This document shows, piece after piece, positions 18,022 to 24,445 of a stretch of 64,000 nt of DNA (position 1 is the stretch's first letter; every line of letters begins with the position of its first letter). The notes beneath the pieces are model-generated. The model did not search any database. It was not told the origin of the DNA and worked only from the letters and a program-made list of their open reading frames with translations. The DNA is from Aliiroseovarius sediminis. GTDB taxonomy: Bacteria > Pseudomonadota > Alphaproteobacteria > Rhodobacterales > Rhodobacteraceae. The position numbers and the translations under genes are program-made. The stretch is from positions 1 to 64,000 of the forward strand of contig NZ_JALBYP010000038.1 in the NCBI RefSeq assembly GCF_022678485.1. The letters run 5' to 3'.

Positions 18022-18185
18022 GCGCTCAGGCCGATCAGAAGCACACGTCCTTCTACATCAGCACAGAGGGCCATAGGGCGCTGCGTATCGAGGCCCTGAA
18101 ACGCGGCCTGACGATGAGCCAGCTGATCGTGCGGGCGTTGTCAGATGCAGGCGTAGACATCCCGCAAGAGGATCTGAAGAGATGA
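18018..18185 (+). CDS. small ribbon-helix-helix-like protein (55 aa)
   Basis: A 55-residue ORF overlapping its upstream neighbour as ATGA (18018-18021) and its downstream neighbour likewise (18182-18185). The sequence fits a ribbon-helix-helix fold: strand TSFYISTEGH, then helices ALRIEALKRGLTMSQLIVRA. It is too short for routine ORF cut-offs but clearly part of the operon. It could be the operon's own repressor or an antitoxin-like partner; nothing here decides. Confidence 0.65.
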   Translation: MSAQADQKHTSFYISTEGHRALRIEALKRGLTMSQLIVRALSDAGVDIPQEDLKR

Positions 18186-18679
18186 AAGTTGTTCTTACTG
18201 CCGCGCTGGTTGCGCTGGCCTCTCCGGCATTTGCAGAGGGCTGGTATTTCGAGGCTTCGCTAGAAGGCGGGGCAGAGTTCTGGACCTTCACCAACGCAAC
18301 CGGCGAGGTCAGCCCGCGCCGCGCGCGCAGCGAAGAAATCTGGATAACCCGCTCGGACGAGGTGAACAGTCTGGGGCCAAACGGCGCCTGCGACTTCAAC
18401 AATTGCAGCGTGTCGGTGACACTTGGCGGGCAAGCACCGGCGGCGGGCGAACGAGTACAGATCAAGTTCTCCAATGGCGACGCGCTGGATTTCGCTGCGC
18501 GCGGCGGAGAGGTGCTGTTCGACAACTACGCGACAGCAGGCATGGGCGCGACCAACCGTTTCGTGCAAAACATCCGCGCGGCAGAATGGGTGGAGATCAG
18601 CTTTGGTGGAAGGTCACACAGGTTCAGTCTCGCAGGATCAAGCAAGGCACTGGACGCGATCCAACCCTATCTGCGATGA
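18182..18679 (+). CDS. secreted hypothetical protein (165 aa)
   Basis: A clear signal peptide (MKVVLTAALVALASPAFA, cleavage after AFA) is followed by about 147 beta-rich residues with one Cys pair (ACDFNNCSVS) that could form a disulfide. The mature protein would be periplasmic or exported. I do not recognise the family. Its ATG overlaps the preceding small gene's stop, so a cytoplasmic DNA-binding protein and an exported protein are translationally coupled. Last gene of the four-gene cargo operon. Confidence 0.7.
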   Translation: MKVVLTAALVALASPAFAEGWYFEASLEGGAEFWTFTNATGEVSPRRARSEEIWITRSDEVNSLGPNGACDFNNCSVSVTLGGQAPAAGERVQIKFSNGDALDFAARGGEVLFDNYATAGMGATNRFVQNIRAAEWVEISFGGRSHRFSLAGSSKALDAIQPYLR

Positions 18680-18736
18680 TTTTGGTGCATTAGGTCGATA
18701 GTGCATTCGTGCCAACGCACTACAGGGAGGCCGCAC

Positions 18737-18964
18737 ATGCCTTTGAAAACCACCTATTTTGGCTTGCCGATCTTGCGCGGCAAGTATGTGCGCGATGATG
18801 ACATCAAGGCGCTGCCCTTCTACGAATTTTGGTCAGACAGCGCCCGTGGCATCGGTTGCATTGGCGATCCCGAGACTGGCGAAATGCTGATCCCACTGCG
18901 CGACTGGGAGAAGTTCAGCGTCAGATTTATTGAGACGGGGCGGCATCGCGGGATGACCGCCTGA
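18737..18964 (+). CDS. hypothetical protein (75 aa)
   Basis: A 75-residue soluble protein starting at ATG 18737, about 10 bp after AGGGAGG. Nothing in it matches a family I know; it has aromatic-rich segments (LPFYEFWSDSARG) and ends with a basic stretch. It is 57 bp downstream of the cargo operon on the same strand and could be read through from it. Confidence 0.5.
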   Translation: MPLKTTYFGLPILRGKYVRDDDIKALPFYEFWSDSARGIGCIGDPETGEMLIPLRDWEKFSVRFIETGRHRGMTA

Positions 18965-19030
18965 AACCCCACAATCGCTCGATCCTTGACGTCTCGCTCA
19001 TGTGGATTTTCAGGCTATCGTTGCGCGTGT

Positions 19031-19080
19031 CGAAACCCGCCTGACATCGCCCTTCAGATGGCAGGGGACGGCGGGTTTCG
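19031..19080. terminator. inverted repeat between convergent genes
   Basis: Perfect 11-bp arms (CGAAACCCGCC 19031-19041 and GGCGGGTTTCG 19070-19080) with a 28-nt loop that can pair further. It lies just beyond the 3' ends of the convergent genes 18737-18964 and 19092-19349, a position typical of a bidirectional terminator, although no T-run is present. Confidence 0.4.
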
Positions 19081-19091
19081 ATGGATCGGGA

Positions 19092-19349
19092 TCACCAGAA
19101 ATAGTCGTGCGGTTTGCCATCCACAGGCCAGACAAGGGTGTCGGGATCGTCTGCTGTCAGGGTTGCCCGCTCAACAGACTTCGTCCGGCGGCGTTGAGGG
19201 CGCTTGTTGGCGAGCAGATTATGCCAGCGTGGGCAGCTTTCCCACCAGCGAATTTCGCGAGGATCGACGCCGAGCCTGCGGGCCAAACCCTTTGTAGAGT
19301 AGCCGCGCCCATACGCCACGCGCGGGCGTTTACGTTTGTGATGAGCCAT
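19092..19349 (-). CDS. small basic HTH-like protein (85 aa)
   Basis: The ATG at 19347-19349 has an AGGAG Shine-Dalgarno 8 bp upstream; a longer ORF in the same frame lacks one. The protein starts with a basic run (MAHHKRKRPRV), then GYSTKGLARRLGVDPREIRW, which looks like a helix-turn-helix, and ends in an acidic/aromatic tail (GKPHDYFW). Probably DNA-binding; function unknown. It is on the same strand as the relaxase and initiator genes and may belong to their regulation. Confidence 0.55.
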   Translation of the reverse strand: MAHHKRKRPRVAYGRGYSTKGLARRLGVDPREIRWWESCPRWHNLLANKRPQRRRTKSVERATLTADDPDTLVWPVDGKPHDYFW

Positions 19350-19480
19350 CGTGCGGCTCCTTTCATGCAGTTGCGTTACTACATGGCGTGGCCCTCCTTC
19401 GCGGGGTTGGTTTCCGTTGCAAACGACATAGCACAACGCTCCAACCATGGACAGTTGGCACTCACTGATTTTGGCGGGGT

Positions 19481-19545
19481 TCAGGGGCGCAGCGCCCTGA
19501 TCGACATTTTGCGGGTGGGTGCGTAGCAGCCGGGCCCCGCAAAAT
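19481..19545. other. inverted-repeat cluster, candidate transfer origin or terminator
   Basis: Two hairpin-forming repeats lie close together between the relaxase stop (19627) and the small HTH gene. One spans 19481-19500 (TCAGGG...CCCTGA with a one-base bulge). The other has perfect 10-bp arms ATTTTGCGGG (19506-19515) and CCCGCAAAAT (19536-19545) with a 20-nt loop. The position 3' of mob fits a terminator; inverted repeats near a relaxase also fit an oriT. I cannot identify a nick sequence. Confidence 0.35.
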
Positions 19546-19626
19546 AATAGTCGGTCACTAATATTTAGCGGAAACCCCGAAAGTAGGTCATTATGGATCA
19601 CATTGAATTAACTTTGCGGGCGTCAT

Positions 19627-21012
19627 TCAATCAGCGTCAAACCGGAAAACGGAGCGTGATTGTGACGGTTCTGCCTTAGGTTCCTGCGCAACCAAAGCGG
19701 CCACTCCGCGCGCACGATTGAGATCTTTCCGGGCTGATTCCTCGATGTCGCGCCATGCTGGTGTGACCTCGACGAACCCCGCCAGCGTGTCGGGGCGGGA
19801 TGCCCAGCCAAAGGTCTGTTGGGCGGTGCGCGCGATCCGGTCCACGAGCTCTTCCCATCGCATCCAACGGGGAATTGCTTCCGCGAGGCGTTCGGTCCAG
19901 TCGGCAATCATGGCGAGCAGATCTTTGAAACGCTCCACCGTGCTGCCTGCCGGGGAAGGCGCACTTAGAGCATCAAGGCCTTCGTCAATGATCGGGGAAA
20001 TGGTCATATGGATTTCGTTGTTCTCCTCCCCTGTCCGCGAAGGATAGCCGCGCGGATTGGTCTGCTGCGACAGGCGGGACAAGAGGCGATCATCTGCATC
20101 CATAGCGGCCAAGGCCGCGACAAGCCCCTCCTCGGCCAACCTTTGCCCCAACTCTGCCTGTTGCAGCCGATGGGCCGCCGTGCGCCTTGCGATAGATTGC
20201 TCGCGGAACTCGGCTTCTTCGGCACGGTTCGTTGAGGCCGTCGCCCTCCGGTCTGCCTTCTCGGCGTCTTTCAAGTGCTGTATCCGGTCCTGTTCAGCCT
20301 TCCAAGTCGCTCGGTCCAGACGGCGGCGCTTCGGGCCGGTACGGGCCTGACCATGCAACGACCCGACTTCGGCATGATACCGGTCTTGCCACACGCTCAT
20401 GGACTGCTTGTATGCTCTGGACGGGGAACCCGACCAACCGTTCTTGATATGACGGTCCTGCGCTACATGCCCTTCATGACATAGTTTGGCGTTCATGCGC
20501 GGGTTGGCTTGTGTGACAAGCGGCAAGGCAAGAACGTGAATATGCGGACGGGCTTCGTCGAGGTGTTCGACGATGGTCATGATCTCCAAGGCGTTTGCTT
20601 CTGCATCGCGCCGGGCAAAGGCGATCACGTCTTCACGCCATGCCAGATATTCGGCCATGTCCATGTTTTCAACAGCATCCGGATAGCTGTAAACGCCCGC
20701 CACAAGCACATGCGTGTCGATGCGGATGCCGCGCAGCTCGTTTTTCAGGTCTGGTCTTTCCTTGCGCATCTTGCGCAGAGCCCGGTTTTGCTCGGCAACG
20801 CGGTCTTCGACGATGCCATTAAGGTCGCGCGGCCGCATCCCCTCCAGAATATTCGGCGGTTGCGGGTTTGGCACATGCGGGCAAGCCCCGTCGAGGCGTT
20901 CAAGTTCTTCGACGATCGACCTGATCGAAAGGCTCTTTGAGTTTCCCTTCTGGCTGTAAGTTTGCTTGTGGGCAAAGATCGATTTTCCTGTCGTTTGGGG
21001 TGCATCAGACAT
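19627..21012 (-). CDS. mob: MobV/Pre-type plasmid mobilization relaxase
   Basis: A 461-residue protein. The diagnostic metal-binding motif of Mob/Pre relaxases is present near residues 148-162: VEHLDEARPHIHVLALP (HxDExxPHxHxxxxP pattern). Upstream is a long linker with a His-Pro-rich start; downstream the middle third is a charged coiled coil (WKAEQDRIQHLKDAEKADRR onward). It should nick the element at oriT and lead single-stranded DNA into a recipient through a helper's secretion system. Its ATG lies inside the 3' end of repC (8-bp overlap), so both are co-translated. Confidence 0.8.
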   Translation of the reverse strand: MSDAPQTTGKSIFAHKQTYSQKGNSKSLSIRSIVEELERLDGACPHVPNPQPPNILEGMRPRDLNGIVEDRVAEQNRALRKMRKERPDLKNELRGIRIDTHVLVAGVYSYPDAVENMDMAEYLAWREDVIAFARRDAEANALEIMTIVEHLDEARPHIHVLALPLVTQANPRMNAKLCHEGHVAQDRHIKNGWSGSPSRAYKQSMSVWQDRYHAEVGSLHGQARTGPKRRRLDRATWKAEQDRIQHLKDAEKADRRATASTNRAEEAEFREQSIARRTAAHRLQQAELGQRLAEEGLVAALAAMDADDRLLSRLSQQTNPRGYPSRTGEENNEIHMTISPIIDEGLDALSAPSPAGSTVERFKDLLAMIADWTERLAEAIPRWMRWEELVDRIARTAQQTFGWASRPDTLAGFVEVTPAWRDIEESARKDLNRARGVAALVAQEPKAEPSQSRSVFRFDAD

Positions 21013-22099
21013 TGTGCTGCCCTTTCGCGAAGCCGATCAACTCGCCCAGCAGACGGTCCAGAACCGCTTTTTGTGCCGCCTCGCTCCGGACCATGTTGAC
21101 AAAGGCCCCCGCCGCGTCCCTGACCGTGTATTTGTCAGCGCGCCCTGCGTTGTGATCCGCGACGAGGAGGCACAGCACGGCCCGTTCACTGCCGAGAATT
21201 TCGCACTGTCGTTGCCAGACACCTGTCGAGACCCCGAGCTGGTGCGCCCGATCGCGCGCAGCCATTTCCATGCTGCGCCAGTCGGGCGGACCTCCAGCCG
21301 CACCCCCCGCGTAAAACCCGATTATCTCTTGGAATTCCGCACCCGCCAGCAACATCGCAAGCGAGGGGGTAATGCGGACAGGTTGCGGATGTCGCGCTTT
21401 CTCTGCCCTACAGGTTTTATATTTCTTTTCTTTACCTGTATTGAGTGGGGGTGAAATGTCGCACTGGTGGGACATTTCACCCCTACCGTTTTCTGTTGAA
21501 AACTCTTTCCAGACGGCTTCCAAGGCCGCGACCACTTGCTTGAGGCGCTCGAAGCTTTGGATGGTGGAGGGCCGGTTGTTGGGCAGCACATCAGTTGCGG
21601 CTTCACAGGCGTCATCTATCTGGAGCTTGCGGATATCGCCAAACAACTTGCGTATCCGTCCACGAAGCCGCTCGGCCTCTTCCTCCTCAAACACGGCTTT
21701 TCGAGCTGCCGCCTGAATTTCGCTAACGCGGTTGATCAGCGGGGCAAGATTAATCCCGAATTCGTGGCCGATTGCGCCGTTCTTCCGTGACCCGTTTCTG
21801 CGGCTATGTTTCGATGCCGACTTTCCTAGAAAGCCGCGCTCGATCAGTTCGGCCTCGATCCGTGCGACCTGACGCCGGTCCATTTCAGCTCGACAGGCGG
21901 TTTTCGTGACCGAAGTCCAGAATGCACAGATGCGGCCAGCCGTGAAGTCCTCGTCCTGTGTGCAACCTATCGCGACCTTCAGGTAAGAGATCGCACCCTT
22001 GCTGAGGCCCAGCTGCCTGCGGGCCGTCTGGATCAGCCCGAAGAACTGCCATCGCGTGAGACCGGCTGGCAAACCGTTGTGTGTGAGGGCTTGGGTCAT
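21005..22099 (-). CDS. repC: RepC-like replication initiator
   Basis: A 364-residue protein. Residues 10-130 resemble the N-terminal DNA-binding domain of RepC from repABC plasmids (LTRWQFFGLIQTARRQLGLS, then ATG-less continuation SYLKVAIGCTQDEDF; MDRRQVARIEAELIERGFLG). A charged linker follows, and the C-terminal 90 residues match the second RepC domain (ERAVLCLLVADHNAG; DAAGAFVNMV). RepC normally initiates replication from an origin inside its own gene. No repA or repB partner is present here. The leader carries a hairpin at the Shine-Dalgarno and a probable antisense RNA. This initiator may replicate the excised circle. Confidence 0.75.
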   Translation of the reverse strand: MTQALTHNGLPAGLTRWQFFGLIQTARRQLGLSKGAISYLKVAIGCTQDEDFTAGRICAFWTSVTKTACRAEMDRRQVARIEAELIERGFLGKSASKHSRRNGSRKNGAIGHEFGINLAPLINRVSEIQAAARKAVFEEEEAERLRGRIRKLFGDIRKLQIDDACEAATDVLPNNRPSTIQSFERLKQVVAALEAVWKEFSTENGRGEMSHQCDISPPLNTGKEKKYKTCRAEKARHPQPVRITPSLAMLLAGAEFQEIIGFYAGGAAGGPPDWRSMEMAARDRAHQLGVSTGVWQRQCEILGSERAVLCLLVADHNAGRADKYTVRDAAGAFVNMVRSEAAQKAVLDRLLGELIGFAKGQHNV

Positions 22100-22104
22100 G
22101 GCTG

Positions 22105-22121
22105 CACCTCATCGTGAGGTG
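22105..22121 (-). promoter_or_regulatory. hairpin hiding the repC Shine-Dalgarno
   Basis: In the repC mRNA, CACCTCA and TGAGGTG (22115-22121 and 22105-22111) form a 7-bp stem with a 3-nt loop. The 3' arm contains GAGGTG, the only Shine-Dalgarno candidate, 5 nt from the ATG at 22097-22099. Closed, the hairpin would block initiation; the same 17-bp palindrome could alternatively be a protein operator. Confidence 0.5.
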
Positions 22122-22139
22122 ATAGCCACAATCCCATAG

Positions 22140-22169
22140 TTGCGCTGGAGCCGTATTCGGTGCTATCCT
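22140..22169 (+). promoter_or_regulatory. candidate promoter of the repC antisense RNA
   Basis: TTGCGC (22140-22145) and TATCCT (22164-22169) are separated by 18 bp on the plus strand, antisense to the repC leader. The predicted start, about 22176, would give an RNA of about 65 nt ending at the terminator at 22205-22240. Confidence 0.45.
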
Positions 22170-22175
22170 TGCGAG

Positions 22176-22240
22176 CAAAGCTGGGTGCTTTTGTTTTCGA
22201 TTTGATCCCCGTTTCGGTTGCCGCCGGACGGGGATTTTTC
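22176..22240 (+). ncRNA. candidate counter-transcribed RNA regulating repC
   Basis: No protein gene on the plus strand explains the intrinsic terminator here: 8-bp stem ATCCCCGT (22205-22212) / ACGGGGAT (22228-22235) followed by TTTTTC. With the promoter candidate at 22140-22169 it defines a short RNA complementary to the repC leader. repABC plasmids are known to control RepC with an antisense RNA of this size and location, so position and structure agree with the family. The exact 5' end is inferred. Confidence 0.6.
22205..22240 (+). terminator. intrinsic terminator in the repC leader, plus strand
   Basis: Stem ATCCCCGT/ACGGGGAT with a 15-nt loop and a T-run (22235-22239, then TTTT). The T-run is on the plus strand only, so it ends a transcript running antisense to repC. 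Confidence 0.7.
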
Positions 22241-22283
22241 TTTTCGCATCTTCGCGGGAATCCTCCGCCCGTCAAATCGGACT

Positions 22284-22327
22284 GTACGGGTTTTGTACCG
22301 GTGTTCTTTACATGTTCCCGTACAAAA
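22284..22327. repeat. candidate integrase arm sites at the element's right end
   Basis: GGTTTTGTAC occurs at 22289-22298 and its inverted core GTACAAAA at 22320-22327. The same motif occurs at 12257-12266 near attL, inside int, and at 12028-12037 in the older remnant. Repeats of a common core near both ends are expected for arm-type integrase sites. Confidence 0.4.
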
Positions 22328-22401
22328 GCCGGAAAATCCTGCATGATGTTGCAGAGCCGTTCATAAAATACGGCACAATGGACTGTTTTTAGTGGTGTTT
22401 G

Positions 22402-22478
22402 TGGTGACCCCGGCAGGATTCGAACCTGCAACCTGCCCCTTAGGAGGGGGCTGCTCTATCCAGTTGAGCCACGGGGCC
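22402..22478 (-). tRNA. tRNA-Arg (anticodon CCT)
   Basis: The minus strand folds as a tRNA: acceptor arms GGCCCCG / CGGGGTC, D-arm GCTC...GAGC, anticodon loop CTCCTAA with anticodon CCT (reads AGG), T-arm GCAGGTTCGAATCCTGC, discriminator A and encoded CCA (22402-22404). The 3' half from the anticodon loop is the attachment site of the integrative element and is duplicated at 12145-12187. The gene here is intact and its downstream flank is now element DNA. Confidence 0.96.
22406..22448. repeat. attR: 43-bp repeat inside tRNA-Arg
   Basis: Exact copy of the attL repeat, here forming the 3' half of the functional tRNA-Arg(CCT). Recombination between the two copies would release an element of about 10.26 kb and restore the original chromosome. 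Confidence 0.9.
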
Positions 22479-22523
22479 GTTGGTTTGGAATAGTGTCACG
22501 GAAACCGCTTGTCCACCCGTGCG

Positions 22524-23594
22524 TCAGCGTCGTCTGAGCGTGTCGCCGGGTTGGATCTTGGGCGTCAGTTCGATACGTTCACCACCACCACTTTCGCCAT
22601 CTTCTGCGCTGCGTTCGGCGATGATACGGGCGGCGGCGCGACCGATTTCGGCACGGCAGGCGTCCATCGTGGCCAATTGTCGGGGCAGGCCGTCCAGCAG
22701 CTCGACCCCGTTGAAGCCCGCAAGGCCGATCTGGCCGGGCACGCTGATCCCTTGGTCCAGGCAGAAAAGCAACCCGCCTGCGCCGATCATATCGTTCGAG
22801 TAATACAGAAAATCCAGTTCGGGCGTGCGTTTCAAGATCGCCTCGGTCATCTCGCGGCCTTTGGCAAGGGCCGACCCGCCTTCGTAGAACTCGCGATCCG
22901 CAATTTCGATGCCTTCCTTGGCAAGCGCTTCGGTGAAGCCTTCGAACCGTTTGCGGGCGCGATGATCCAGCGGCATCTTGGTGCCAAGAAAGCCGATATT
23001 GCGATAGCCGGCCTTCAGGATCGCCTGCGCCATTTTCCGACCTGCGCGACGGTGTGAGATGCCGACACACGCGTCGACGGCTTGTCCGTCGGTGTCCATG
23101 ATCTCGACCACAGGAATACCTGCGGCTTTCAGCATCGCCTTGGCGGCGTCCGAATGCTCCAACCCGGCGATGATGACACCGGATGGACGCCACGACAGCA
23201 TCTCATACAACACCTTTTCTTCGCGTTCAGGATTGTAGTTCGTGACACCGACGACAGGTTGCAGCGGCGTTTCGTCCAACACCTCGTTGATGCCGGTCAT
23301 CACCTCGGGAAACACCATGTTGCTGAGCGATGGGATGATCACCGCCACAAGATTGACCCGTTGCGAGGCCAGCGCGCCGGCGATCTTGTTGGGCACGTAG
23401 CCCAGCTCTTTCGAGGCCTCCAGCACCCGTTCGCGTGTCGCCTGGCTGACATCGCCGCGGTTGCGCAACACCCGGCTGACCGTCATTTCACTGACGCCTG
23501 ATGCCTCGGACACGTCACGCAGGGTCAGGGGGCGGCGATTGCGGGCAGGGGTTTTTACCGGGGGAGTTTCGGTCACGAACGCATCCTTGAACAT
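22524..23594 (-). CDS. LacI-family transcriptional regulator
   Basis: A 356-residue regulator: an N-terminal LacI helix-turn-helix (TLRDVSEASGVSEMTVSRVL, about residues 23-45, and the hinge PNKIAGALAS), followed by a periplasmic-binding-protein-like sensor domain (VAVIIPSLSNMVFPEV; FLYYSNDMIGAGGLLFCL). It resembles the GntR/gluconate-type subgroup, but the ligand is uncertain. It begins the chromosomal segment right of the tRNA; no sugar catabolism genes are adjacent. Confidence 0.9.
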   Translation of the reverse strand: MFKDAFVTETPPVKTPARNRRPLTLRDVSEASGVSEMTVSRVLRNRGDVSQATRERVLEASKELGYVPNKIAGALASQRVNLVAVIIPSLSNMVFPEVMTGINEVLDETPLQPVVGVTNYNPEREEKVLYEMLSWRPSGVIIAGLEHSDAAKAMLKAAGIPVVEIMDTDGQAVDACVGISHRRAGRKMAQAILKAGYRNIGFLGTKMPLDHRARKRFEGFTEALAKEGIEIADREFYEGGSALAKGREMTEAILKRTPELDFLYYSNDMIGAGGLLFCLDQGISVPGQIGLAGFNGVELLDGLPRQLATMDACRAEIGRAAARIIAERSAEDGESGGGERIELTPKIQPGDTLRRR

Positions 23595-23671
23595 AGTCTG
23601 ATACGCTTATGTTAGCGATAAAGATCGCCTTGGCAATGCCTTCTTTTCACGGGGATGTTAGCTTAACACCG

Positions 23672-24445
23672 TCAGGCCAAACGTGACATCAGCGCGTCGT
23701 GAATGAAGCGCCCGCCGGCGATCATGCCGGACAATCTTGGGGTTGGATTGTTGAACCGCGGGGACTGGTTCGTTCGGTCGCTAACCGTGCCGCCGGCCTC
23801 TTCGACAATAAGGCTACCGGCGGCGACGTCCCATTCCCAAGTGGGGTGCAGGGACATCATCGCGTCAAAGCGGCCTTCACCCACCAACGACATGCGATAG
23901 GCCAGCGATGACCGGAACTTGCGGGTGATCGGCGGCACGTCGGCATTCAGCCAGCGCGACGGGTCAAGATTGGGCCGGGCGGCCAGAACTGTGGCGCCTT
24001 CGATCTGGTCGCGCGGGCTGACGGTCAGCGGTGCGTCATTCAACGTGGCCCCGTGCCCAAGGGCAGCCGCATACAGCTTGTCGCGCAGGGGCAGATAGAC
24101 AACCGCAGCCTGAACCCGCCCGTCACGCGCGATGGCAAGCGAATGTGCCCACGTCGTGGACCCTTCGATAAACGACCGCGTGCCGTCGATGGGGTCGACG
24201 ATGAAAACATGCTCGGCCTGCAGGCGGTCGGGGGTGTCCTCGGTCTCTTCCGACAGCCAGCCATAGCCGGGGCGCGCGGCGGTCAGTTCCTTGCGCAGCA
24301 TCAGGTCAACCTCAAGATCGGCCTCGGTCACGGGGCCTTGGCCGCCGGGTTTGTCCCAGCGATGCGCGGTGGTGCGGAAATAGCGCGTGGCGATCTTTCC
24401 GGCTTCAAGCGCTGCGTCTGTCAGAAGGGCAAGGTCATCAGTCAC
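23672..24445 (-). CDS. inositol-monophosphatase-family phosphatase (CysQ/SuhB-like)
   Basis: A 257-residue Mg-dependent phosphatase with the family's metal sites: LSEETED, IVDPIDGTRSFIEG and WEWDVAAGSLIVEEAGG. It could be an inositol phosphatase, histidinol-phosphate phosphatase or 3'-phosphoadenosine phosphatase; the family does not separate these by motif alone. I chose the GTG at 24443-24445; a TTG two codons upstream is possible. It overlaps the end of pmbA, so the two are co-transcribed. Confidence 0.85.
   Translation of the reverse strand: MTDDLALLTDAALEAGKIATRYFRTTAHRWDKPGGQGPVTEADLEVDLMLRKELTAARPGYGWLSEETEDTPDRLQAEHVFIVDPIDGTRSFIEGSTTWAHSLAIARDGRVQAAVVYLPLRDKLYAAALGHGATLNDAPLTVSPRDQIEGATVLAARPNLDPSRWLNADVPPITRKFRSSLAYRMSLVGEGRFDAMMSLHPTWEWDVAAGSLIVEEAGGTVSDRTNQSPRFNNPTPRLSGMIAGGRFIHDALMSRLA

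Larger units (their letters stand above)
12145..22448. mobile_element. integrative mobilizable element in tRNA-Arg(CCT), about 10.3 kb
   Basis: The 3' half of tRNA-Arg is present twice as an exact 43-bp direct repeat (12145-12187 and 22406-22448). The intact tRNA is at the right end; the left copy is the displaced original 3' half. A tyrosine integrase starts the element immediately inside attL. Between the repeats lie an excisionase-like gene, small regulators, a restriction-modification pair, a cargo operon, a MobV-type relaxase and a RepC-like initiator. No conjugation (type IV secretion) genes are present, so transfer would need a helper. The insertion preserves tRNA function because the element brings its own copy of the 3' half. 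Confidence 0.85.

Noticed and set aside
19002-19526. 174-aa plus-strand ORF opposite the 85-aa HTH-like gene
   Set aside because: No ribosome site and no coding-like motif; it runs through the inverted repeats and is antisense to a better-supported gene.
22096-22431. 111-aa minus-strand ORF covering the repC leader and tRNA
   Set aside because: It crosses the tRNA-Arg sequence and the antisense terminator; no family resemblance.
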